Origin: Oscillospiraceae bacterium
Lineage (GTDB): Bacteria; Bacillota; Clostridia; Oscillospirales; Oscillospiraceae
Assembly: GCA_009785655.1 (NCBI GenBank)
Contig: WQVW01000099.1
Coordinates: 1-6,599 of the forward strand
Reading direction: 5' to 3'
DNA: 6,599 nt
Part shown: positions 1 to 5,878 of the stretch, piece after piece
How the letters are laid out: each line of letters starts with the position of its first letter
How positions within the stretch are numbered: the stretch's first letter is position 1
The notes under the pieces: model-generated
Told to the model about the DNA's origin: nothing
Database searches by the model: none
What the model saw: the letters and a program-made list of their open reading frames with translations, nothing else
Made by a program: the position numbers and the translations under genes

Positions 1-1088
1 GAACCGCCGGGCTGGGCGATGTACTCAACGCCGGATTTATGCGCACGGTCGATATTGTCGCTGAACGGGAAGAACGCGTCACTGCCGAGCGACACGCCGG
101 AGGCGGTTTTCAGCCAGTCTATGCGTTCTTCGCGGGAGAGTTCCGGCGGTTTTTCGGTGAAAACAGATTCCCACGCGCCGTCGCGTAAGATGTCGTCGCA
201 GTCGTCTGAGATGTACAAGTCAATTGTATTGTTCCGTTCGGGACGGCGTATGCCGGGTTTGAATGGCAGATTCAGCACTTTCGGATGCTGGCGCAGATAC
301 CAGTTGTCCGCCTTAGCACCGGCGAGCCTGGTGCAGTGAATTCTACTCTGCTGACCTGCGCCGACGCCGATAGCTTGTCCGCCCTTGGCATAGCAGACAG
401 AATTCGACTGTGTGTATTTCAACGTGATAAGCGCGATGAGCAGATCAAGCCTTGCCGAATCCGGCAGGGTCTTTTGCTTTGTGACGATATTCGTCAACAG
501 CTCCGCATCGATCTTTAAATCATTGCGGCCTTGTTCAAATGTGATGCCATAGACATCCTTGCGCTCAGCGGTGCGCGGGATGTAGTCTGGATCGATTTTT
601 ACAATGTTATAACCGCCTTTGCGTTTGGTGCGCAATATCTCAAAGGCAGCATCGGTGTATCCGGGGGCGATCACGCCGTCGGACATTTCCAGCAGCAGCA
701 ATTTTGCCGTTTCCTCGTCGCAGATATCGGACAGAGCCGCCCAGTCGCCGTAGGAACTGACGGGATCCGCCCCGCGCGCCCTGATATATGCCGCTGCCAA
801 TGGGGAAAGCTCTGTGTCTTCCGCGAAGAACATTTTCCGTTCGATATCATTCAGTGGAAGGCCTACAGCGGCGCCGGCGGGGGAGACGTGTTTGAATGAC
901 GCGGCCGCAGGCAATCCTGTTGCCTCGCGCAGTTCACGCGCCAGTTGATAGCCATTCAGCGCGTCAAGAAAGTTGATATATCCCGGTTTGCCGTTTAAAA
1001 CCTCTACAGGGAGATTGCCGGAATCCATAAAAATCCGCGATGGCTTCTGGTTTGGGTTACAGCCGTATTTTAGCTCTAGTTCGTTCAT
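1..1088 (-). CDS. purH: Stand-alone AICAR formyltransferase (PurH C-terminal-domain type), 3' end missing
   Basis: Transfers a formyl group from 10-formyl-tetrahydrofolate to AICAR, giving FAICAR, the penultimate step of IMP synthesis in the cytoplasm. Reading the minus strand from the ATG at 1088 gives 362 uninterrupted residues before the window ends. Visible motifs: KYGCNPNQKP near residues 7-16, ASFKHVSPAGAAVG (63-76) holding the Lys66-His67 pair equivalent to the catalytic Lys-His of this family, YTQSNSVCYAKGGQ (225-238), GAGQQSRIHCTRLAG (243-257), SDAFFPF (336-342) and IAQPGG (357-362). There is no N-terminal IMP cyclohydrolase (MGS-like) domain: the protein begins directly with the formyltransferase domain. 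The stand-alone form is roughly 390 residues from memory, so about 30 are missing. The start overlaps the cyclohydrolase stop as ATGA, and GGAG at 1096-1099 lies 7 bases upstream. The motif wording is closer to eukaryotic ATIC than to E. coli PurH. The gene symbol is used for the activity only. Confidence 0.95.
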   Translation of the reverse strand, partial: MNELELKYGCNPNQKPSRIFMDSGNLPVEVLNGKPGYINFLDALNGYQLARELREATGLPAAASFKHVSPAGAAVGLPLNDIERKMFFAEDTELSPLAAAYIRARGADPVSSYGDWAALSDICDEETAKLLLLEMSDGVIAPGYTDAAFEILRTKRKGGYNIVKIDPDYIPRTAERKDVYGITFEQGRNDLKIDAELLTNIVTKQKTLPDSARLDLLIALITLKYTQSNSVCYAKGGQAIGVGAGQQSRIHCTRLAGAKADNWYLRQHPKVLNLPFKPGIRRPERNNTIDLYISDDCDDILRDGAWESVFTEKPPELSREERIDWLKTASGVSLGSDAFFPFSDNIDRAHKSGVEYIAQPGG

Positions 1089-1792
1089 TCGGACGCTCCG
1101 TTCTTGTTGATGATGATATCGGACGATTCGCCGGTTGCGACGACCGTTTCGCGGACGTAGAGAGACAGCTTATTATCGTTATTCAACGCATCCCAGACAC
1201 CATGGGCGAAACGCTGAAGATCGCCGGATATTTTCACAGCGACTGGCTCACCCGCGAATGACGGGGGCGGGTTACCGTCCGTCTGATATGTTGAAATAAA
1301 ATGCCCAAGTCCCGGAATCGGTGCTGAATACTCAAAGAAAGAGCGCACACAGCAAGCGGGATTGCTATCCGCGCTTTTTAGAATTGAGAGTTTATAACTT
1401 CCGTTACTCTCAATAAGGCCGGATACCCGCGGCGTGTATATCGGCGGATCAGGCTCGAATTCACGCGTTAACAGTGCGTCGCGGAAATCTTGTCCGTTTA
1501 ACAAGAAATCGCGTATGGTGTCGGTCTGGTCGCCGTTGGTGACGATGGTTCTGCCATCCAGAACGCGTACTGGATTATAGATCACGAGGCTGGGATCAGT
1601 CAGTTTTGCCGGGTCGAATGCCTTGGTGCGGATTCCGTCGTCTGTCCGTTCAAAGACACGGTTGCGGCTGTTTTCACTTCTGCCCATGATAAAATAGACA
1701 GCAATAGAGCGATAACCATCCTCACTCATGCCGAGGGCGATGCCACGCCCGGGATAGGGGTTGTGGCGCAAGTGTTCAACAAGGTCATTCAT
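1085..1792 (-). CDS. purO: IMP cyclohydrolase, PurO type
   Basis: Predicted to close the ring of FAICAR to give IMP, the last step of purine synthesis. The product is 235 residues. It opens with NPYPGRGIALG (11-21), then has YFIMGRSENSRNR (33-45), VTNGDQTDTI (84-93), TPRVSGLI (120-127) and HFISTYQTDGNPP (164-176). As I recall the archaeal PurO sequence (about 200 residues), the SNGxxTDTI, TPR and ISTY blocks and the Arg/Ser-rich N-terminal block occur in the same order, which supports the IMP_cyclohyd (Ntn-hydrolase-like) family. It is not related to the N-terminal domain of bifunctional PurH. The next gene is a formyltransferase lacking that domain, so the two together replace PurH. The start overlaps the end of purN by 8 bases. 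A strong AAGGAGG (minus strand, 1805-1811) lies 12 bases before the ATG, inside purN. Confidence 0.9.
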   Translation of the reverse strand: MNDLVEHLRHNPYPGRGIALGMSEDGYRSIAVYFIMGRSENSRNRVFERTDDGIRTKAFDPAKLTDPSLVIYNPVRVLDGRTIVTNGDQTDTIRDFLLNGQDFRDALLTREFEPDPPIYTPRVSGLIESNGSYKLSILKSADSNPACCVRSFFEYSAPIPGLGHFISTYQTDGNPPPSFAGEPVAVKISGDLQRFAHGVWDALNNDNKLSLYVRETVVATGESSDIIINKNGASE

Positions 1793-2429
1793 CGGTTTCC
1801 GCTGCCTCCTTAATATGTACTATCCGCCCATCGACCTCCAGCCGGCCTTCACAGAAAAGCGATATCGCGCGGGGGAGGATTTCCCACTCGGCTTCTTCCA
1901 TCACGCGGCGCTGGAGGGTATTGGGTGTGTCATCTTCCAAGACGGATATGGCCTTTTGCAATATAATCGGCCCGTCGTCGGCGATTTCCGTTGCGAAATG
2001 GGCGGTGGCACCGGTAACTTTCACGCCGTGCGCTAAAACCGCCTCATGTGTCCGTAGGCCGTAGTATCCAAGCCCGCAGAAAGACGGAATCAACGAAGGG
2101 TGGATATTGATAACTCTGTTGCGGTACGCCTCTATAAACGGAGGCGCCAGTATAAAATTAAAACCGGCATATACAGCCAGATCGATTTCAAGATCCTGCA
2201 ATTTCTCCAACAATGCCTTTGTGAATGTTTCGCGGTTCGGGAACAAAGACCTGTCCACCACGTATGAGGGAATGTCGGCGTGTTGCGCGCGCTCAAGCGC
2301 GTATGCTTCAGGGTTCGATGAAATGACGGCGGCCAGCGCACAATTTTTTATTTCGCCGAATAAATGCGCGTCAATAATCGCTTGTAAATTGGTTCCGCCG
2401 CCTGAGACTAAAATAGCTGTTTTTACCAT
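1785..2429 (-). CDS. purN: Phosphoribosylglycinamide formyltransferase (GAR transformylase)
   Basis: Transfers formyl from 10-formyl-tetrahydrofolate to GAR, forming FGAR, step 3 of purine synthesis. The 214-residue length is normal for PurN. The phosphate-binding loop SGGGTNLQAII is at residues 9-19. The catalytic triad seen in E. coli as Asn106/His108/Asp144 maps to Asn108 and His110 in VINIHPSLIPSF and to Asp151 in EIADDGPIILQ. Between His110 and Asp151 is the Clostridia-style GLGYYGLRTHEAVL segment. The ATG at 2429 overlaps the purM stop by 7 bases, with AAAGGA (2441-2446) 11 bases upstream. The overlaps on both sides indicate translation coupled to purM and the cyclohydrolase. It is the folate-dependent enzyme, not the formate-dependent PurT. 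Confidence 0.97.
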   Translation of the reverse strand: MVKTAILVSGGGTNLQAIIDAHLFGEIKNCALAAVISSNPEAYALERAQHADIPSYVVDRSLFPNRETFTKALLEKLQDLEIDLAVYAGFNFILAPPFIEAYRNRVINIHPSLIPSFCGLGYYGLRTHEAVLAHGVKVTGATAHFATEIADDGPIILQKAISVLEDDTPNTLQRRVMEEAEWEILPRAISLFCEGRLEVDGRIVHIKEAAETDE

Positions 2430-3469
2430 GTCAGATCAATTCCTTTATCCCCGTTTTCGCACTGGCCGATGATGATAGGCGTTTCGCCGTGCTCCCGGAA
2501 CGCGGACATGATATGGTCAGCGTCATCACCGGAGACGGCCATCACCATGCCGATACCCATGTTGAACGTATTATACATATCGCGTGCGGGGACATCGCCT
2601 TTTGCCGCGATGATATCAAAAATCGGCTTTGGGGGGAATTTAGACGCATCAACGTGCGCACGGATGCCTTCTGGCAGCATACGCGGGACGTTTTCATAAA
2701 GCCCGCCGCCTGTGATACTGCTGATGCCTTTGATGCTTTTCCCGCATTGCCGGATCGCGGACAACAGCGGTTTTGCATAGATTTTTGTGGGACGGAGCAG
2801 TTCCTCGCCCAGCGTGCAGCCGAGATCCGGCATATGTACACCGAGATTTGTCAGTTCATTGTGAAAAACCTTCCTGACAAGTGAGAATCCGTTTGAGTGC
2901 AAGCCGGAAGATTCAAGGCCGATGATCATATCGCCTGCTTTGATTGACTTACCGTCCACGATATTATCAAAATCAACGACACCGACGGAAAAGCCCGCGA
3001 TATCGTAGTCGTCTTCGGGCATCATGTCCGGGTGTTCGGCCATTTCGCCGCCGATTAAAGCGCAGCCTGCCTGGCGGCATCCATCGGCGACGCCCGCGAC
3101 GATGCTTTCCATGCGGGAGGGCACATTTTTGCCGGTCGCGATATAGTCCAGAAAAAACAGCGGTTCCGCGCCGGAGCAGATGATATCGTTCACACACATC
3201 GCCACGCAGTCAATGCCGATCGTATCGTGTTTATCCATGATCAGCGCGATTTTGAGCTTCGTACCCACACCGTCGGTACCGGAAACGAACACCGGGCGTT
3301 TCATCCCGCGTAAATCCGGCTCGAACAATCCGCCGAATCCGCCGAATCCGCCGAGTACGCCGGGACGATTGGTACTCTGTATATGCGGTTTTATCCGCTC
3401 TACAGCGTCATATCCGGCAGTAATGTCCACGCCGGCCTCGGCATAAAAATCTGATTTGGAATTTTGCAT
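2423..3469 (-). CDS. purM: Phosphoribosylformylglycinamidine cyclo-ligase (AIR synthetase)
   Basis: Uses ATP to close FGAM into AIR (5-aminoimidazole ribotide), step 5 of purine synthesis. With the ATG at 3469 it is 348 residues, the usual PurM length. It shows DFYAEAGVDITAGYDAVERI near the N-terminus, the Gly-rich GGFGGFGGLF (40-49), SGTDGVGTKLKIA (63-75), MCVNDII (91-97), GCALIGGEMAEHP (135-147), GLHSNGFSL (189-197), TGGGLYENVPRMLP (253-266) and NTFNMGIGM (300-308), all typical of the PurM/AIRS fold. An in-frame TTG at 3493 would add 8 residues, but GAAAGGGG at 3481-3488 sits 11 bases before the ATG and would lie inside the longer form, so the ATG is preferred. It is the first gene of the minus-strand run and carries the promoter. 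The Gly-rich loop is encoded by a 9-base tandem repeat (see the repeat entry). Confidence 0.97.
   Translation of the reverse strand: MQNSKSDFYAEAGVDITAGYDAVERIKPHIQSTNRPGVLGGFGGFGGLFEPDLRGMKRPVFVSGTDGVGTKLKIALIMDKHDTIGIDCVAMCVNDIICSGAEPLFFLDYIATGKNVPSRMESIVAGVADGCRQAGCALIGGEMAEHPDMMPEDDYDIAGFSVGVVDFDNIVDGKSIKAGDMIIGLESSGLHSNGFSLVRKVFHNELTNLGVHMPDLGCTLGEELLRPTKIYAKPLLSAIRQCGKSIKGISSITGGGLYENVPRMLPEGIRAHVDASKFPPKPIFDIIAAKGDVPARDMYNTFNMGIGMVMAVSGDDADHIMSAFREHGETPIIIGQCENGDKGIDLTW
3327..3353. repeat. Three perfect 9-base tandem units inside purM
   Basis: The plus strand reads AATCCGCCG three times without a mismatch. On the coding strand this encodes the Gly-Gly-Phe repeats of the conserved Gly-rich loop of PurM. 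As I remember the family, this position normally reads GG(I/L)GGFGGLF with the same length, so the repeat does not extend the protein. It is a possible in-frame slippage site in an essential loop. Confidence 0.85.
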
Positions 3470-3480
3470 GTAACTTAAAA

Positions 3481-3488
3481 CCCCTTTC
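3481..3488 (-). promoter_or_regulatory. Ribosome binding site that decides the purM start
   Basis: GAAAGGGG on the minus strand lies 11 bases upstream of the ATG at 3469. It would fall inside the coding region if translation began at the upstream TTG (3493), which has only a weak AGG-like sequence before it. Confidence 0.6.
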
Positions 3489-3525
3489 AGCAACCTATAT
3501 AAAAAGTAATTTTTAACACTTAGCT

Positions 3526-3555
3526 AGTATATCATAGCCACCGCACTGTTGTAAA
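3526..3555 (-). promoter_or_regulatory. Predicted sigma-70-type promoter of purM operon
   Basis: On the minus strand the -35 is TTTACA (3550-3555) and the -10 is TATACT (3526-3531), 18 bases apart. Each matches the consensus at 5 of 6 positions. TGA immediately before the -10 (3532-3534) forms an extended -10 (TGn). The expected start is near 3519-3520, giving a leader of about 50 bases before purM. The leader is too short for a purine riboswitch. Its -35 occupies the same bases as the -35 of the pyrK promoter. Confidence 0.6.
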
Positions 3556-3562
3556 CATGCGG
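3541..3562. promoter_or_regulatory. Imperfect 22-bp inverted repeat, possible operator
   Basis: Arms CCGCA (3541-3545) and TGCGG (3558-3562) are perfectly complementary. TT (3549-3550) and AA (3553-3554) also pair, so 7 of 11 base pairs are symmetric. The centre lies between 3551 and 3552, exactly midway between the two predicted -10 elements, and the -35 hexamers of both promoters sit at the centre. This is consistent with a dimeric regulator binding here. The regulator is unknown. As RNA it would only form a weak hairpin with a 12-base loop. Confidence 0.4.
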
Positions 3563-3577
3563 CGAATGTGTTAATCT
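3549..3577 (+). promoter_or_regulatory. Predicted promoter of pyrK-pyrD operon
   Basis: The -35 is TTGTAA (3549-3554) and the -10 is TAATCT (3572-3577), 17 bases apart, with TGT at 3569-3571 giving an extended -10. The -10 has only three consensus matches, though these are the most important T, A and final T. The predicted start near 3584 leaves a leader of roughly 17 bases, with the ribosome site directly behind it. That leaves no room for a PyrR attenuator. It is weaker than the promoter on the other strand. Confidence 0.45.
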
Positions 3578-3586
3578 ATAAATATT

Positions 3587-3593
3587 GGGAGGG
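3587..3593 (+). promoter_or_regulatory. Ribosome binding site that decides the pyrK start
   Basis: GGGAGGG ends 7 bases before the ATG at 3601. An in-frame GTG at 3568 would place this site inside the coding sequence and give an N-terminal extension not expected for PyrK, so the ATG is chosen. Confidence 0.8.
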
Positions 3594-3600
3594 TCAGATC

Positions 3601-4347
3601 ATGCCAAATCGTTATATATGTGAAATTACCGCCAGTGAGCGGATGACGGATACCGCGTTTGCGATGACTGTAAACTGCGGAGAACTCGCGGGTGAAGTCC
3701 ATCCGGGGCAATTCATCCATATCAAATGCGGCGAAGAACGGCTGCTGCGCCGCCCGATCAGCATCTGTCGCGCCGATGCTGATACGCTGGAGTTTGTTTT
3801 TGAAATTAAGGGTGAGGGTACACGCTGGCTTGCAGAACGCAAGCCGGGTGATAGGCTGGATATCTTGGGTCCGTTAGGCAACGGTTTTGCCTTACCAGAA
3901 AGCGGCAATATCATCGCCATTAGCGGCGGGATCGGCGTCCCGCCGATGCTATTCGCCGCGCAATCGGCAACGGGCGGGGTGACTGCCTTACTTGGATTCC
4001 GCGATGATGACAAGGTGATACTCACACAGGCGTTTGCGGAAGTCTGTGACACCGTTCGTGTGATTACAGATGATAAAGGCTATGTTACCGACTTGCTTGA
4101 AGAAGAACTGAATAACGGTGCGCACAGCGCGGTAATCGCTTGCGGGCCGCGTGCCATGCTGAAAGCTGTCGCGGAGATTTGCAAGCGGCATAACGTACCG
4201 TGCCAGGTATCGCTGGAAGAACGCATGGGCTGCGGAGTCGGTGCGTGCCTCGTCTGCGCATGTGCGACGCAGATTGACGGGAAAGATCACATGCGCCGCG
4301 TCTGCAAAGACGGGCCGGTATTCAATGCAGCGGAGGTGGTCTGGTAA
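3601..4347 (+). CDS. pyrK: Dihydroorotate dehydrogenase B, electron transfer subunit
   Basis: Iron-sulfur flavoprotein subunit that passes electrons from PyrD to NAD+ during pyrimidine synthesis. It works as a PyrK2-PyrD2 complex in the cytoplasm. The 248-residue product has, in order, the FAD-binding RRPISI (50-55), GPLGNGF (90-96), the nucleotide-binding SGGIGVPPM (108-116), CGPRAML (181-187) and the C-terminal [2Fe-2S] cluster motif, with Cys211, Cys216, Cys219 and Cys235 spaced C-x4-C-x2-C-x15-C. Extra cysteines at 181 and 221 are not expected ligands. It is full length with all cofactor motifs intact. It is first in the plus-strand run; its TAA overlaps the pyrD ATG by one base (TAATG). 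The ATG was chosen because of the GGGAGGG site just upstream. Confidence 0.97.
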   Translation: MPNRYICEITASERMTDTAFAMTVNCGELAGEVHPGQFIHIKCGEERLLRRPISICRADADTLEFVFEIKGEGTRWLAERKPGDRLDILGPLGNGFALPESGNIIAISGGIGVPPMLFAAQSATGGVTALLGFRDDDKVILTQAFAEVCDTVRVITDDKGYVTDLLEEELNNGAHSAVIACGPRAMLKAVAEICKRHNVPCQVSLEERMGCGVGACLVCACATQIDGKDHMRRVCKDGPVFNAAEVVW

Positions 4348-5261
4348 TGGTAGACATGAGAATAAACTTCGCCGGGGTGGAGTTTAAGAATCCGATAGTC
4401 ACGGCTTCCGGCACGTTCGGATTCGGCAGGGAATACGGCGAGTATTACGACCTTACAAAACTCGGCGGGATCTGTGTCAAAGGGCTGACGGTGACAGAAC
4501 GGCTTGGTAATATGCCGCCGAGGATTGCCGAGACTCCAGCCGGAATGCTAAACAGTGTCGGCCTGCAAAACCCGGGAGTGGATGCGTTTATTAGGGATGA
4601 ATTGCCGTTTCTGAAAAGTCTGGATACCGTGATTATCGCGAACATATCAGGCAACACGGTGGACGAATATGCCGAAATGGCCGAAAAGTTATCAAACGCC
4701 GACGGGGTTGATATGCTGGAGGTAAACGTATCTTGCCCAAATGTAAAAGCCGGCGGAATGCAGTTCGGCACAACCACGGACGGAGTGTCTGCCGTGACGG
4801 CGGCGGTGAAAAAATATTCCAAAGTGCCGGTGATGGTCAAACTCTCCCCGAATGTCACCGATATCGCTGAAATCGCACGTGCGGCGGAAGGTGAGGGCGC
4901 GGACGCTGTGTCGCTGATTAACACGCTGTTGGCGATGCGGATAGATACGCAAACGCGCCGTCCGGTTCTGCATAACAATATGGGCGGATTATCGGGTGCT
5001 GCCGTATTCCCGGTCGCTGTCAGGATGGTTTGGCAAGTGGCGTCGGCAGTAAAAATCCCGGTCTTAGGCATGGGCGGCGTGATGGACGGAGATAACGCCG
5101 CGGAGATGATGCTGGCAGGGGCAAGTCTCATCGGCGTCGGCACGGCCAATATTGTTGATCCTTACGCGCCGCTTACTGTGATTGATGCGCTGGGGGAATA
5201 CCTCGCGCACAACGGAATTCATTCCGCGAAAGAGATTGTTGGAGAGGTAATTTTGAATTGA
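4347..5261 (+). CDS. pyrD: Dihydroorotate dehydrogenase, catalytic subunit, class 1B
   Basis: FMN enzyme oxidising (S)-dihydroorotate to orotate, the fourth step of UMP synthesis. The product is 304 residues, typical of class 1B. Motifs: FKNPIVTASGTFGFG (13-27), VKGLT (44-48), NSVGLQNPG (69-77), EVNVSCPN (125-132) in which Cys130 is the active-site base that marks class 1 enzymes, VKLSPN (164-169), INT (191-193), GGLSG (213-217), GMGGV (241-245) and GVGTA (263-267). The Cys base and the adjacent pyrK make the NAD-linked 1B type far more likely than the fumarate-linked 1A or the membrane quinone-linked class 2. GGAGGT at 4332-4337 lies 9 bases before the ATG. A second ATG at codon 4 (4356) is possible but is farther from this site. 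Confidence 0.98.
   Translation: MVDMRINFAGVEFKNPIVTASGTFGFGREYGEYYDLTKLGGICVKGLTVTERLGNMPPRIAETPAGMLNSVGLQNPGVDAFIRDELPFLKSLDTVIIANISGNTVDEYAEMAEKLSNADGVDMLEVNVSCPNVKAGGMQFGTTTDGVSAVTAAVKKYSKVPVMVKLSPNVTDIAEIARAAEGEGADAVSLINTLLAMRIDTQTRRPVLHNNMGGLSGAAVFPVAVRMVWQVASAVKIPVLGMGGVMDGDNAAEMMLAGASLIGVGTANIVDPYAPLTVIDALGEYLAHNGIHSAKEIVGEVILN
5241..5247 (+). promoter_or_regulatory. Ribosome binding site supporting a TTG start
   Basis: GGAGAGG lies within the end of pyrD, 10 bases before the TTG at 5258. It supports the non-ATG start of the phosphatase gene and translation coupled to pyrD termination through the TTGA overlap. Confidence 0.65.
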
Positions 5262-5878
5262 CACGGATACTTTTAATCAGACATGCCGAGGCGGAAGGCA
5301 ACCTCCACCGTCTCGCCCATGGGCATTTTGACGGCAAAATTACGGAGCACGGATATCGGCAAATTGAACTGCTTATACAGCGTCTTGAGAAAGCGAATCT
5401 GGCAGCGGTGTATGCTAGCAATCTCACAAGAGCCAAAACAACTGCTGCCGCGATTTGTGATGCGTATGGGCTGGCACTCTGCGCGATGGAACGTTTGCGT
5501 GAGGTCAGCATCGGCGAGTGGGAAGGGCTCTCCTGGAAAGAGATAGAGGAAAGATGGCCGGAGCAGCTGGGGTATTTCTTATCCGACCCCGCGAAATGGC
5601 GCATAGAAGGCAGCGAGAGTCACTTTGACCTACAGGCTCGCATTACCGGATGCATAAAGGATATTGCCAAAGCGCACGATGGCGAAACGGTTGCGATCAT
5701 ATGCCACGGGATAGCGATACGCGCATTTGTCAGCGGCCTTATGGGGTATCCGTCAGATGAGATTACAAAAGTCCCCCGTTGTGACAATACAGCAGTCACG
5801 ATGATGGTTTTTGAAAACGAGGAATTAAAATTGGAATATTACGGCGATAATTCGCACTTGAATAATGAACACAGTTGA
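5258..5878 (+). CDS. Histidine phosphatase family protein (phosphoglycerate mutase-like)
   Basis: A 206-residue member of the histidine phosphatase superfamily, which uses a phospho-histidine intermediate. The N-terminal RHAEAEGN gives Arg8-His9 (the RHG motif with Ala in place of Gly). ASNLTRAKTTA gives Arg58, REVSIGEWEG gives the likely proton donor Glu82, and ICHGIAIRAF gives the second histidine, His150. All core catalytic residues are present. The substrate cannot be read from the sequence: relatives include CobC (alpha-ribazole phosphatase), GpmB-like and nucleotide or sugar-phosphate phosphatases. There is no signal peptide, so it is probably cytoplasmic. It begins with TTG, overlapping the pyrD stop by 4 bases; no ATG lies near the conserved start, and the protein must begin before RHAEAEGN. 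The tight overlap places it in the pyr transcript, but a role in pyrimidine metabolism is only inferred. Confidence 0.93.
   Translation: MTRILLIRHAEAEGNLHRLAHGHFDGKITEHGYRQIELLIQRLEKANLAAVYASNLTRAKTTAAAICDAYGLALCAMERLREVSIGEWEGLSWKEIEERWPEQLGYFLSDPAKWRIEGSESHFDLQARITGCIKDIAKAHDGETVAIICHGIAIRAFVSGLMGYPSDEITKVPRCDNTAVTMMVFENEELKLEYYGDNSHLNNEHS

Noticed and set aside
531..899. Plus-strand open frame of 122 codons within the formyltransferase region
   Set aside because: The opposite strand carries the AICAR formyltransferase motifs without interruption across the whole stretch, so this is a shadow.
2489..2884. Plus-strand open frame of 131 codons antisense to purM
   Set aside because: Shadow of purM; no recognisable domain and no independent signals.
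3327..3353. Short repeat as part of a CRISPR or other array
   Set aside because: The units are 9 bases, directly adjacent without spacers, and lie in frame inside the purM coding sequence.
3470..3493. Longer purM beginning at TTG 3493
   Set aside because: It adds 8 residues (MLKGVLSY) and would bury the GAAAGGGG ribosome site inside the gene; the ATG at 3469 gives the usual family length.
3563..3566. CGAA core of a Bacillus-type PurBox
   Set aside because: Only one CGAA is present, and the paired inverted arrangement needed for a PurBox is absent; a four-base match is expected by chance.
3568..3600. Longer pyrK beginning at GTG 3568
   Set aside because: GGGAGGG at 3587-3593 lies 7 bases before the ATG at 3601 and would be coding in the longer form; 3568 also overlaps the predicted -10 region.
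3470..3600. Purine riboswitch, PyrR attenuator or Rho-independent terminator in the intergenic gap
   Set aside because: The leaders predicted on each side are about 50 and 17 bases, too short for a riboswitch or an attenuator; no GC-rich stem followed by a T run is visible.
4445..5149. Open reading frame of 234 codons antisense to pyrD
   Set aside because: It is a Ser/Thr/Ala/Pro-rich translation with no family motif, fully overlapped by an unmistakable pyrD, with no ribosome site context; a shadow frame.
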